This document shows, piece by piece, positions 1 to 7,728 of a stretch of 64,000 nt of DNA. Within the stretch, counting starts at the first letter, position 1. Each line of letters starts with the position of its first letter. The DNA is from Sinomonas sp. R1AF57. Lineage in GTDB: Bacteria > Actinomycetota > Actinomycetes > Actinomycetales > Micrococcaceae. A program made the translations under genes and the position numbers. Location of the stretch: the NCBI RefSeq assembly GCF_002224485.1, contig NZ_CP022463.1:3812808-3876807 (forward strand), read 5' to 3'. The notes below the pieces were generated by a model. That model ran no database searches and was not told the origin of the DNA. It saw only the letters and a list, made by a program, of their open reading frames with translations.

Positions 1-903
1 CGGGCCACGCCGTCGTGCGCGGGCGGTCCCAGCCGAGGTCCTCGGGGATGAAGGGGAGGACGGCGTGCACGGCCCGGTCGCCCACGGCGGCGAACGCGAG
101 CACGATCGCGGACCAGTTCAGCCACGCGAAGTTCCCGGACAGCACGAGCCACAGCTGTGTCAGGATCACCAGCGCCGCGGCGATGGAGCCGATGGGCTGC
201 GGGAAGAACAGGAAGAACGGCACCGCGAGCTGCGCGAAGTGGTTCCCCGCGGCCTCGCAGCGGTGCATCCACTTCGGCAGGAGGTGGAACTGCCGGCTCA
301 GGGGGCCGGGCATCGGCTGGGTCTCGTGGTGGTAGAACAGCGCGGTGAGGTCGCGCCACTCGTCGCCGCCGCGGATCTTGATCATGCCGGCACCGAACTC
401 GAGCCGGAACACGAGCCACACGGTCAGGATCAGGATCGGCGCCGGGGGCGGGACCTGGTCCGAGCCGAGGAACGCGACCGTGAACCCGGCCTCGAGCAGG
501 AGCATCTCCCACCCGAAGCCGTAGAACGTCTGGCCCACGTTCACGATCGACATGTACAGCCCCCACAGCAGCAGGAACGCCAGGAGGGGCACCCACCAGG
601 GGCCCAGCTGCGGCACGCCCAGGACCAGCAGCGCGGACACCGCCAGGCCCACCGCGCAGAACAGGCGGAACAGCCGGTCGGAGTAGCGGAAGCGGAACAG
701 GCTTGGCCGGCGCAGGCGGTGGAAGCCCTCGAGGTACTCCGGGACCGGCAGGAGGCCACGCTCGCCGAGGAGGGCCGGGAACTGGTTGAGGGAGGAGAGG
801 AAGGCGACGAAGAACAGCGCCGCGACCCCTCGCTGCAGCACCCACCGAGCCACCTCGGAGTCCTCGGCAGCGAACCAGTCGGTGAACCAGGACAGGACGT
901 CCA
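1..903 (-). CDS. Lipase maturation factor (LMF1) family membrane protein, 5' part only
   Basis: The gene runs off the left edge; 301 N-terminal residues are visible from the ATG at 903 and the frame is open to base 1. Hydrophobic helices lie at about 23-40, 80-97, 103-120, 154-167, 225-235 and 240-275. Family-like blocks are EFGAGMIKIRGGDEWRDL (169-186), FYHHETQPMPGP (190-201) and GNFAWLNW (258-265). Animal LMF1 is an ER chaperone for secreted lipases; the role of bacterial members is not established, though a membrane location is clear. It is divergent from the fluoride-channel genes starting at 978. The full length and C-terminal domain cannot be judged here. Confidence 0.85.
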
Positions 904-977
904 TGGTCTTCACGCTACCCCGCCGCCACGGATTCACTCGGGCGGATCGGAGGCGGACCCGATAGGCTCGACGCGCC

Positions 978-1685
978 GTGACCGACTCCCAGCCCCGAGA
1001 CACCCGCGACGCCGCCGCGCCGCCCGCTGCCGCTGCGCACGGCGCCCCTGCGCCGTCGCTCGCCGCCGTCCCCTCGCGCCTGCCCGCGCCGCCGCGATTC
1101 GCGCACCCGTTCTCCCCGGCCGTGCTCGCGCTCGTGTTCGCCGGCGGGGTGCTCGGGGCGCTGTCCCGCTGGGCGCTCGGGGAGGCCATCCCCGCGCCCG
1201 GCGGGTGGCCGCTCGCGACCCTGCTGGTCAACCTCGCCGGGGCGCTCGCGCTCGGGGCGCTGCTCGAGACCCTCGCCCGCCGCGGGCCCGACGTCGGCCG
1301 GCGCCGGCTCGTGCGCCTCACCGTCGGCACGGGGTTCCTCGGCGCCTTCACCACGTACTCCACCCTGGCGGTCGACGGCGCGCGGCTGCTCTCGGCGGGC
1401 CGCGCGGGCGACGGCGCGTGGTACCTCGTGCTGAGCCTGCTCGGCGGGGCGGCCGCGACCCTTGCCGGGGTCGCGGGGGCGGCGTGGCTGCACCGCGAGG
1501 ACCGCCGCGGGCTCGCCGCCGAGGCCCACGTCGCGGCTCACCCCCACGCCCCCCATCCGTCTGGGGGTCACGTTCTGGGGGGCACATCGGGTGACCCCCA
1601 GAACGTGACCCCCAGACGGGAGGGGCCCGGGAACGCGGATCCCGGACGCGAGGGGCCGAGCGGGGCTCAGGAGGACCCGCGGTGA
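978..1685 (+). CDS. crcB: Fluoride efflux channel subunit CrcB/FluC, with an unusual C-terminal tail
   Basis: FluC proteins form dual-topology dimeric channels that expel fluoride across the cytoplasmic membrane. This 235-residue product has the family core: GGVLGALSRW (56-65), the conserved Asn in VNLAG (85) and GTGFLGAFTTYST (117-129), with four membrane helices at about 48-66, 78-98, 111-130 and 146-171. A typical FluC is about 120-130 residues. Here there is an Ala/Pro-rich N-terminal extension of about 40 residues and a 65-residue polar tail. DNA encoding the tail contains a 25-bp perfect inverted repeat, so the tail looks like read-through into hairpin DNA. GTG start at 978. Its stop overlaps the start of the next crcB by 4 bases (GTGA), so the two subunits are probably co-translated. 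Confidence 0.9.
   Translation: MTDSQPRDTRDAAAPPAAAAHGAPAPSLAAVPSRLPAPPRFAHPFSPAVLALVFAGGVLGALSRWALGEAIPAPGGWPLATLLVNLAGALALGALLETLARRGPDVGRRRLVRLTVGTGFLGAFTTYSTLAVDGARLLSAGRAGDGAWYLVLSLLGGAAATLAGVAGAAWLHREDRRGLAAEAHVAAHPHAPHPSGGHVLGGTSGDPQNVTPRREGPGNADPGREGPSGAQEDPR
1557..1619. repeat. 25-bp perfect inverted repeat inside the crcB coding sequence
   Basis: Arms 1557-1581 and 1595-1619 are exact reverse complements around a 13-base loop. Each arm contains CTGGGGGTCACGTTCTGGGG or its complement. It lies in the tail codons of the first crcB gene, about 65 bases upstream of the second. It resembles the terminator-like GTGACCCCCAG hairpin at 9420-9474 in sequence. It could act as an attenuator between the two genes or be a mobile intergenic repeat. 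Confidence 0.85.
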
Positions 1686-2062
1686 ACCCCGCCGAGGCGC
1701 TGCTGCTCGGGGCGGCGGGCGGGCTGGGCGCGGTCGTGCGCTACGTCCTGGACACCGCACTCAGCCGCCGCCTCACGGGGCCGCTGCCGTTCGCGACGAT
1801 CCTCATCAACGTCATCGGCTCCCTGGTGCTCGGGGTCATCGCGGGCGCGGTGCTCGCCGGTGCCGACCCGGCGCTCCAGGCCGTGCTCGGGACGGGGTTC
1901 CTGGGCGGGTACACGACCTTCTCGACCGCCAGCTACCAGAGCGTGAGCCTCGCGCTGAGCGGGAGGTGGGGCGCCGCCGTCGTGAACGGGGTGGGGACGA
2001 TGGCGCTGTGCCTCGCGGCGGCGTTCGGCGGGCTCGCGCTCGGTTCGGCGCTGATGGCGTAA
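1682..2062 (+). CDS. crcB: Fluoride efflux channel subunit CrcB/FluC, second paralogue
   Basis: A compact 126-residue FluC subunit of normal family length. It has GGLGAVVRY (13-21), the pore Asn in LINVIGS (43) and GTGFLGGYTTFST (70-82), with four predicted helices at about 5-22, 36-58, 67-83 and 95-120. Tandem crcB genes commonly encode heterodimeric channels whose subunits insert in opposite orientations; the pairing here is inferred from the 4-base GTGA overlap with the upstream gene. GTG start at 1682. No fluoride riboswitch could be recognised upstream of the pair. Confidence 0.93.
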   Translation: MNPAEALLLGAAGGLGAVVRYVLDTALSRRLTGPLPFATILINVIGSLVLGVIAGAVLAGADPALQAVLGTGFLGGYTTFSTASYQSVSLALSGRWGAAVVNGVGTMALCLAAAFGGLALGSALMA

Positions 2063-2091
2063 GGGGCGCGGCGGGTGGGTACGGTGTGCCC

Positions 2092-2790
2092 ATGAGCGAT
2101 CAGCATCCCTTCCAGAACGTCACCTTCCCGTCCTCGGGCCGCGAGGCCCACGGCTACCTCGCCGTGCCCGCCGGCGGCACGGGACCCGGCGTCATAGTCA
2201 TCCAGGAGTGGTGGGGCCTCGTGGACCACATCAAGGACATCGCGGACAGGCTCGCGAGCCAGGGCTTCGTGGCCCTCGCCCCGGACCTCTACGGCGGCCG
2301 CGTGGCGCACGACGGCGAGGAGGCTGCCCAGATGATGCAGGAGCTGCCCGAGGAGGAAGGGGCACGCCTGCTCGGCGGCGCGGTCGACTACCTGCTGTCC
2401 CGCCCCGAGGTCACGAGCTCCACCGTCGGGGCGATCGGCTTCTGCATGGGCGGCGGCTTCGTGCTGCAGCTCGCGGCGCAGCAGGGCGAGCGCGTGAGCG
2501 CCGCGGTGCCGTTCTACGGCGTCGGGCAGGGCGTCCCGAACGACTTCTCCGGCGTCCGTGGCGCGGTCCAGGGCCACTACGGCGAGCAGGACACGAGCTA
2601 CCCGATCGAGGACGCGCGCAAGCAGGAGGAGCAGATCCGCCGCGAATCCGGCGCGGAGGTGGAGTTCTTCTACTACGACGCCCCGCACGCCTTCGCCAAC
2701 GACTCCAACCCCCAGGGCAACTACCGCCCCGAGGCGGCGGACCTCGCGTGGTCCCGGGCCGTGGCGTTCCTCAAGGCGAAGGTGCGCTGA
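2092..2790 (+). CDS. Dienelactone hydrolase family protein
   Basis: A 232-residue alpha/beta hydrolase of the dienelactone hydrolase family, predicted cytosolic. The Cys-His-Asp triad is visible: nucleophile C118 in GFCMGG, D167 in YGEQD and H199 in APHAF; E39 (QEWWG) matches the conserved Glu that orients the nucleophile. Family enzymes hydrolyse 4-carboxymethylenebut-2-en-4-olide in chloroaromatic catabolism, but many members have other substrates. No chlorocatechol genes are adjacent, so the substrate is unknown. The ATG at 2092 is chosen because the longer open frame upstream overlaps crcB. The gene converges with the exporter gene and shares a terminator with it. Confidence 0.9.
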   Translation: MSDQHPFQNVTFPSSGREAHGYLAVPAGGTGPGVIVIQEWWGLVDHIKDIADRLASQGFVALAPDLYGGRVAHDGEEAAQMMQELPEEEGARLLGGAVDYLLSRPEVTSSTVGAIGFCMGGGFVLQLAAQQGERVSAAVPFYGVGQGVPNDFSGVRGAVQGHYGEQDTSYPIEDARKQEEQIRRESGAEVEFFYYDAPHAFANDSNPQGNYRPEAADLAWSRAVAFLKAKVR

Positions 2791-2829
2791 GCCCCAAGGT
2801 GCCTCGCGCTGCGGGAAGGCGCCTCGCCC

Positions 2830-2892
2830 CGCGAATTGTCGGGTTGCCGTGGGTGGGAAGCGCCGGCACCAGCGTCAACCCGACAATTCGCG
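2830..2892. terminator. Bidirectional hairpin terminator between convergent genes
   Basis: A 17-bp perfect inverted repeat (arms 2830-2846 and 2876-2892, 29-base loop). It lies just past the dienelactone hydrolase stop and overlaps the last codons of the leftward exporter gene. There is no T-tract, as is usual in high-GC actinobacteria. Confidence 0.7.
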
Positions 2893-4446
2893 GTGACTTT
2901 GGCCGGGGATCGGCGCCCGCAGTGCGCGGTGCACGACGACGGCCGCCGCCACCAGGAGCGCCGCCCCGATCGCGGAGGTGTACGCCACGCCCGAGTCGAA
3001 GGCCCGGTGCGCCGAGTCGAGGAGGGCTGAGGCGGCGTCGGCGGGAAGGTGCGCCGCGGCGTCGGCCGCACCGCCGAGCGTCTCCCGGGCGCGGGCCGCA
3101 GCCTCCGGCGGCAGCCCCGCCGGGACGTGCACCCCCAGCCGGTACGCCGCGCCGAGGATGCTGCCCAGCACGGCGGTGCCGAGGACGGCGCCGAGCTCGT
3201 ACGCCGTCTCGGAGATCGCCGACGCGGCCCCGGCCTTCGCAGGCGGGACGGAGGCGAGGATGAGGTCGTTGGAGAGGGTCTCGGCCAGGCCCACGCCCGC
3301 GCCGACCACGGCGAAGCCCGTCAGCAGCGCCGGCAGCGACCCGTCCCGCCCGAAGGCGAGCACCACCGCATAGCCGGACGCGTTCACGAGCAGGCCCGCG
3401 ACCATGACCGACGCCGGCGAGAACCGCCGGGCGAGCCGCACCGCCGCGAGCCCGGCGGCCACGGACAGCGCCATGCCCGGGAGCATGAGCAAGCCCGCCT
3501 CGAGGGGCGCCTTCCCCGCCACGAGCTGCAGGTGCTGCGACAGGAAGTACATGAACCCCACGAGCGAGAAGATGCTCAGCAGGTTCGCCGCGAGGCCCGC
3601 GCTGAAGGCGGGCCGGGCGAAGAGCCGCACGTCGAGCATCGGGCCCTTCCCGCGGGCGGCCCGCACCAGCTGACGCCGCATGAACAGCGCGCCCAGCCCG
3701 AGCCCGAGGAGGATGGCGGCGGCGGCCGGCGCGCCGGCGTCGTGCGCCAGCTCCTTGATCCCCCACACGAGGGCGACGGCGGCGCCCACCACGAGCGCGA
3801 TGCTCGCCGGGTCCACGGGCGACGGCGCGGGGTCCCGGGACTCGGGCACGAGGAGGGGTGCGAGGAGCAGCGCGGGGACGAGCATGGGAACCGCGACGAG
3901 GAACACCGAGCCCCACGCGAAGTGGCTCAGCAGCGCACCGCCAGCGAGCGGGCCGAGGGCCGCGCCTCCCGAGAACACGGCGGCCCAGATGGCGACGGCG
4001 AGGCGGCGCTCGCGGTCGTCGCTGAAGATGTTCCGGATCAGGGAGAGCGTGGCGGGCATGATCATGGAGCCGAAGACGCCGATGAGGGCGCGCGCTGCGA
4101 TGAGCTGGGCCGCGGTGGTGGCGAAGGCCGCGGCGGCGGAGACCGCGGCGAAGCCGGTGGCACCGACCAGGAGGATGCGGCGGCGGCCGATGCGGTCGCC
4201 GATCGAGCCCATGGGCACCAGGAGGCCCGCGAGCACGAGGGCGTAGACGTCCACGATCCAGAGCAGCTCGGTGGACGAGGGGGCGAGCGCGAGCGTGATC
4301 GCGGGGACGGCGAAGCTCAGCACCGTGTTGTCCACGGCGATGAGCAGCACGGGGAACATGAGCGCGGTCAGGGCGAGCCAGCGACGGGCCGGGGTGGCCG
4401 GTGCGGCGGATGCGGGGGATGCCTGGACCGGGACGGTCTGGTTCAT
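2875..4446 (-). CDS. MFS exporter, DHA2 (14-helix, QacA/SmvA-like) family
   Basis: A 523-residue permease with about 14 hydrophobic helices, typical of the DHA2 drug:H+ antiporters. Motif A is GSIGDRIGRRRIL near residues 80-92. Motif-D-like Asp (VDNTVLSFAVP, about 38-48) and the motif-C region GGAALGPLAGG near 159-169 are present. Such pumps export cationic disinfectants, dyes or antibiotics. The ATG at 4446 faces a divergently transcribed TetR regulator 77 bases away with a palindrome between them, the standard layout of a self-regulated efflux pair. The actual substrate cannot be read from the sequence. Confidence 0.9.
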   Translation of the reverse strand: MNQTVPVQASPASAAPATPARRWLALTALMFPVLLIAVDNTVLSFAVPAITLALAPSSTELLWIVDVYALVLAGLLVPMGSIGDRIGRRRILLVGATGFAAVSAAAAFATTAAQLIAARALIGVFGSMIMPATLSLIRNIFSDDRERRLAVAIWAAVFSGGAALGPLAGGALLSHFAWGSVFLVAVPMLVPALLLAPLLVPESRDPAPSPVDPASIALVVGAAVALVWGIKELAHDAGAPAAAAILLGLGLGALFMRRQLVRAARGKGPMLDVRLFARPAFSAGLAANLLSIFSLVGFMYFLSQHLQLVAGKAPLEAGLLMLPGMALSVAAGLAAVRLARRFSPASVMVAGLLVNASGYAVVLAFGRDGSLPALLTGFAVVGAGVGLAETLSNDLILASVPPAKAGAASAISETAYELGAVLGTAVLGSILGAAYRLGVHVPAGLPPEAAARARETLGGAADAAAHLPADAASALLDSAHRAFDSGVAYTSAIGAALLVAAAVVVHRALRAPIPGQSHRELSG

Positions 4447-4476
4447 CGGGACTCCTGGTTCGTGGGGATGTCATAA

Positions 4477-4498
4477 CTGTACCGGCTGGACGGTATAG
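4477..4498. promoter_or_regulatory. Candidate TetR operator
   Basis: Imperfect palindrome CTGTACCG-N6-CGGTATAG (7 of 8 positions symmetrical) in the divergent gap between the exporter and the TetR gene. It is well placed to repress both promoters. Confidence 0.6.
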
Positions 4499-4523
4499 CT
4501 ACAACTCCGCGTACAGTGGCCGT

Positions 4524-5063
4524 ATGCCCAGACCCCCCAAGGCCCGCGCGGCGATCCTGGACGCCTACCGGGACCTCCTCGTCTCCGACGGCGAGCGGGC
4601 GGCCACCATGGATGCGGTCGCTGCGGCCGCCGGGGTCTCCAAGGGCGGGCTCCTCTACCACTTCGGGAGCAAGGACGCCCTCGCCGCCGGCCTGCTGGGG
4701 AGGCTGCGCGAGGCCGCGGCCGAGGACAGGGAGGCGATGGCCGCTGCGGAGGAGGGGCCATCGCGGTACTTCGTGCGCACGTCGGTGAGCACGGACAGCG
4801 ACCTGGACCGGCTCTTCGTCGCGGCGGTGCGCCTGGCCCAGGCCGGGCACGCCGGTGCGCTCGCGGCCCTCGAGGAACTCGACGCCGCCTGGCTGGCGCT
4901 GATCCGGACCGAGGTTGCCGACCCGGCCGTGTCCGCGGCAATCATGCTCGTGGGGGAGGGGCTGTACCACTACTCGACCCTCGCGGGGACGTGGCCGGAG
5001 GCCGCGTTCGGGACGGGGATCGAGGGGCTGCTCGGCGTCGTAGACCGGCTGCGGCAGGCGTAG
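4524..5063 (+). CDS. TetR/AcrR family transcriptional regulator
   Basis: A 179-residue repressor. The N-terminal helix-turn-helix spans about 27-52, with AVAAAAGVSKGGLLYHFGSK (31-50) the typical TetR recognition region. The C-terminal 120 residues form the ligand-binding part and are too variable to identify a ligand. The ATG at 4524 gives a normal TetR start directly ahead of the HTH. It is divergent from the DHA2 exporter and most likely represses it; this is inferred from position and the palindrome at 4477-4498. Confidence 0.92.
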   Translation: MPRPPKARAAILDAYRDLLVSDGERAATMDAVAAAAGVSKGGLLYHFGSKDALAAGLLGRLREAAAEDREAMAAAEEGPSRYFVRTSVSTDSDLDRLFVAAVRLAQAGHAGALAALEELDAAWLALIRTEVADPAVSAAIMLVGEGLYHYSTLAGTWPEAAFGTGIEGLLGVVDRLRQA

Positions 5064-5144
5064 CGGACAGGGTTTCGGGCCGTCCCCGCCTCTGTGCATT
5101 GATCAGCTGTATTTATCTAATATCCGTCTCGGTATACTTCGCGC

Positions 5145-5834
5145 ATGGCCAAGAAGACGGACGCCGAGACCCTCTCCAAGCACCTGCGCGATGCCCTGAG
5201 GCGGGACATCCTCGCGGGACGCTGGAACCCCGGCGCCAAGCTGCAGCTGATCGCCCTCTCCCAGCACTATGAGACGAGCAGCACTGTGGTGCGCGAGGCC
5301 CTCACCCGGCTCGTGGGCGACAGGCTGGTGCAGCTGCGGCCCAACCGCGGCTTCTTCGTGCCGGAGCTCTCCCTCGCCGAGCTCGAGGACATCACCGAGA
5401 TGCGGTGCGTCAACGAAGAGCTCGCCGCGCGGCTCGCCATCGAGCGCGGCACCCTCGACTGGGAGTCCGAGCTCATCGCGGCCCATCACACGCTGGAGCG
5501 CACCCAGAGCCGTGATCCCTCCGACCCCGACGTCCACACGGAGGCGTGGAACGACGCCCATCAGGCGTTCCATGCCAAGCTCATCGAGGCGTGCGGGGTC
5601 CCGGTCCTGATAGACCTCACCTGCGTCCTCTCCGATCTCAGCCAGCTCTACGGGCGCTGGGCCGGCGTCGCAACCCGCTATGCGAACCGCGACGTCGAGC
5701 AGGAGCACCGGGACATCCTGGCCGCTGCGCTGGCCCGCGACCCCCGGCTGACGGCCGCGCTCCTCCGGGCTCACTACCAGACGACGATGTCCGCGATCCG
5801 CAGCGCCGGCGAGGTGGGGCTCAAGGTGGGCTGA
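5145..5834 (+). CDS. GntR family regulator, FadR/FCD subfamily (island left border)
   Basis: A 229-residue regulator with an N-terminal winged helix (about 10-75; ETSSTVVREALTRLVGDRLV is the recognition part) and a C-terminal all-helical FCD ligand-binding domain (about 85-215). Candidate metal-ligand histidines are in HQAFHAKLIE and in EHRDI. FCD regulators usually sense small acids. It is a clear paralogue of the GntR protein at 27954, and the two bracket the aromatic island. The extradiol dioxygenase operon starts about 110 bases downstream, behind a 26-base palindrome (5859-5884) that is a plausible target. The ATG at 5145 directly precedes the conserved N-terminus. Confidence 0.92.
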   Translation: MAKKTDAETLSKHLRDALRRDILAGRWNPGAKLQLIALSQHYETSSTVVREALTRLVGDRLVQLRPNRGFFVPELSLAELEDITEMRCVNEELAARLAIERGTLDWESELIAAHHTLERTQSRDPSDPDVHTEAWNDAHQAFHAKLIEACGVPVLIDLTCVLSDLSQLYGRWAGVATRYANRDVEQEHRDILAAALARDPRLTAALLRAHYQTTMSAIRSAGEVGLKVG

Positions 5835-5858
5835 AGCCGGGAGCCATTCCTCAGTCAC

Positions 5859-5884
5859 TTTGCAATATCGCTAGATAATGCAAA
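5859..5884. promoter_or_regulatory. 26-base palindromic operator upstream of the ring-cleavage operon
   Basis: Arms TTTGCAATATC and GATAATGCAAA are separated by GCTA; 10 of 11 positions are symmetrical. It lies in an AT-rich gap between the GntR gene and the dioxygenase gene. Related half-sites occur at 24433-24461, 13771-13790 and 10082-10091. The likely ligand is one of the two FCD-type GntR regulators (inference). Confidence 0.65.
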
Positions 5885-5941
5885 ATCTTTCAGGTAGTGT
5901 CTTCTTCAGGATGCCGTAGACGGCCGAGCGAAGGAGCACGC

Positions 5942-6817
5942 ATGTCCTGGGGACTGATCAGCGAGATGGGCCACGTGGCCATCCAGACCACCGACCTCGC
6001 CGCGTCGGTTGCCGATGCCACCGACATCCTGGGACTGCGCGTCACCGAGCGCACCCAGGACGGCGTCTACCTCGCGGCGAATGCCGTGCACCACGAGCTC
6101 GTCTACGTCGAATCCAGCCGCAACGGGATCCACGCCCTCGGCCTGATCGCGCGCGACGGCGACGCCCTCGCCGAAGTGCGCCGCCGCGTCGAGGCCGAGA
6201 ACCTCCCGATCCTCTCCGACCGGCCCCTGAGCGCCGGCGTCGCGGACGGCTTCGCCTTCACCGGGCCCGAAGGGTGGATCTTCGAGGTGTACACGGGGAT
6301 GCAGAAGGCGGACCGGGACGCGCTCTCGTTCGGCCCGGACCGGTACGGCCACCTCAACTTCCACCCGCAGGACGTCCGCGGGATGATGCTCTTCCTCTCC
6401 CGCGTCTTCGACTTCCGGCTCTCGGACGTGATCGGGGACGACTTCGCCTACTTCATGCGCTGCAACCCCGACCACCATGGCATCGCCCTCATCAAGGGCC
6501 GCGGCACGTTCCATCACCACGCCTGGCAGACGCAGTCGGTCGGGGACCTCGCGAAGCTTGGCGACCGCCTGCATCTGAAGGGCCGCGAGCTCATCTGGGG
6601 GCCTGTCCGCCACGGAGCCGGCCACAACATCGCCGCGTACTACGTCGAGTCCTCCGGCGCCGTCGTGGAGCTGTACACCGACCTCGAGCAGATCTACGAC
6701 GACGACCGGGAGCCGGTCGTCTGGGGCCAGGACGAGAACTGGTACAACATGTGGTCCGACCGTCGCCCCGACGACTTCCGCACCTTCGGCATCCCCCCGG
6801 TGGACCACCGGTTCTGA
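5942..6817 (+). CDS. Extradiol ring-cleavage dioxygenase, vicinal oxygen chelate type
   Basis: A 291-residue type I extradiol dioxygenase, which opens catechol-like rings next to the hydroxyls with Fe(II) and O2. Two VOC modules are visible. The C-terminal one carries the iron site: H137 (YGHLNF), a His of HHHAW (191-195) and E243 (VVELYTD), with the signature His H228 (GAGHNIAAYY). The N-terminal module lacks a complete site, as usual. The ATG at 5942 is preceded by AAGGAG. First gene of an operon with an FAH hydrolase and an FAD hydroxylase, so it probably cleaves the ring that the hydroxylase prepares. The exact diol is unknown. Confidence 0.9.
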   Translation: MSWGLISEMGHVAIQTTDLAASVADATDILGLRVTERTQDGVYLAANAVHHELVYVESSRNGIHALGLIARDGDALAEVRRRVEAENLPILSDRPLSAGVADGFAFTGPEGWIFEVYTGMQKADRDALSFGPDRYGHLNFHPQDVRGMMLFLSRVFDFRLSDVIGDDFAYFMRCNPDHHGIALIKGRGTFHHHAWQTQSVGDLAKLGDRLHLKGRELIWGPVRHGAGHNIAAYYVESSGAVVELYTDLEQIYDDDREPVVWGQDENWYNMWSDRRPDDFRTFGIPPVDHRF

Positions 6818-6868
6818 TCCGGCCCACCACCTCGCCCACCCCATCACCTCTGACCCGAAAGGCCTTCC

Positions 6869-7723
6869 ATGAACTACGTCTCCTTCACGACTCCTGACGG
6901 CGCCGCCTCCTGGGGCGTGTCCCTCGAGGGCCGCGTCCACGACCTCGGTCCGTCCGGCGCGGGCCTCGCCCCGACCCTGAAGGACATCGTGGCCGACGGA
7001 CGCTTCGGCACGCTGTCCGAGGAGCAGGTCACCCGGGCCCCGGCCTACGACGAGGCAGACGTCACCCTCCTGCCGCCCATCACCGACCCGGCCAAGATCC
7101 TGTGCATCGGCGTGAACTACGTGAGCCACCAGGAGGAGACCGGCAAGACGAACCAGAAGGCGCCCACCGTCTTCACGCGCTTCGCCGACACCCAGATGGG
7201 CCACCTCGCCCCGGCCCTCATGCCGGCCTCGACGACCCAGTACGACTACGAGGGCGAGATGGCCCTCGTCGTCTCGAAGGACGCCTACCGGGTGAAGGCC
7301 GAGGACGCGTGGGACTACGTGGCCGGCTACGGCGCGTACAACGACTTCTCCGTCCGCGACTGGCAGCTCGCCGCAACCCAGTGGACCCCCGGCAAGAACT
7401 TCCCCGGCACCGGAGCCTTCGGCCCCTATCTGGTCCCGGCCGCCGACCTCGGGGACGTGGACCAGCTCAAGCTCGAGACCCGCGTCAACGGAGAGGTGCG
7501 GCAGAGCGCTTCCGTGGCGGACCTCTACTTCTCGATCCCGCAGATCATCGAGTACGTGACCGCCTGGACGAAGCTCTCCGCCGGCGACGTGATCGTCACC
7601 GGCACCCCGGGTGGCGTGGGCCTGTTCATGGAGCCCAAGGGATTCCTGTCGGCGGGCGACGTGGTCGAGGTCGAGATCACCGGCCTGGGCACGCTCTCCA
7701 ACACGGTGGCACTGGACGTCTGA
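6869..7723 (+). CDS. Fumarylacetoacetate hydrolase (FAH) family protein
   Basis: A 284-residue FAH-fold enzyme. The catalytic core starts near ILCIGVNYVSHQEE (77-90). Metal-site acidic residues are in YEGEMALVV (about 129-137) and NDFSVRDWQ; GTPGGVGLF is near 246-254. FAH-family enzymes act on acylpyruvates or isomerise and decarboxylate ring-fission products such as hydroxyheptadienedioate. Position directly after an extradiol dioxygenase suggests it processes the meta-cleavage product. It is similar in layout to the FAH protein at 47390 but clearly distinct in sequence. AAGG precedes the ATG at 6869. Confidence 0.9.
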   Translation: MNYVSFTTPDGAASWGVSLEGRVHDLGPSGAGLAPTLKDIVADGRFGTLSEEQVTRAPAYDEADVTLLPPITDPAKILCIGVNYVSHQEETGKTNQKAPTVFTRFADTQMGHLAPALMPASTTQYDYEGEMALVVSKDAYRVKAEDAWDYVAGYGAYNDFSVRDWQLAATQWTPGKNFPGTGAFGPYLVPAADLGDVDQLKLETRVNGEVRQSASVADLYFSIPQIIEYVTAWTKLSAGDVIVTGTPGGVGLFMEPKGFLSAGDVVEVEITGLGTLSNTVALDV

Positions 7724-7728
7724 CCGCC

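Noticed and set aside
65-1594. Rightward open frame of 509 codons at the left end
   Set aside because: It is antisense to the lipase maturation factor and then out of frame across crcB; His/Arg/Gln-rich, no domain.
1557-1619. Hairpin as a CRISPR-like or IS end
   Set aside because: Only one inverted pair with no spacers, no transposase and no target duplication.
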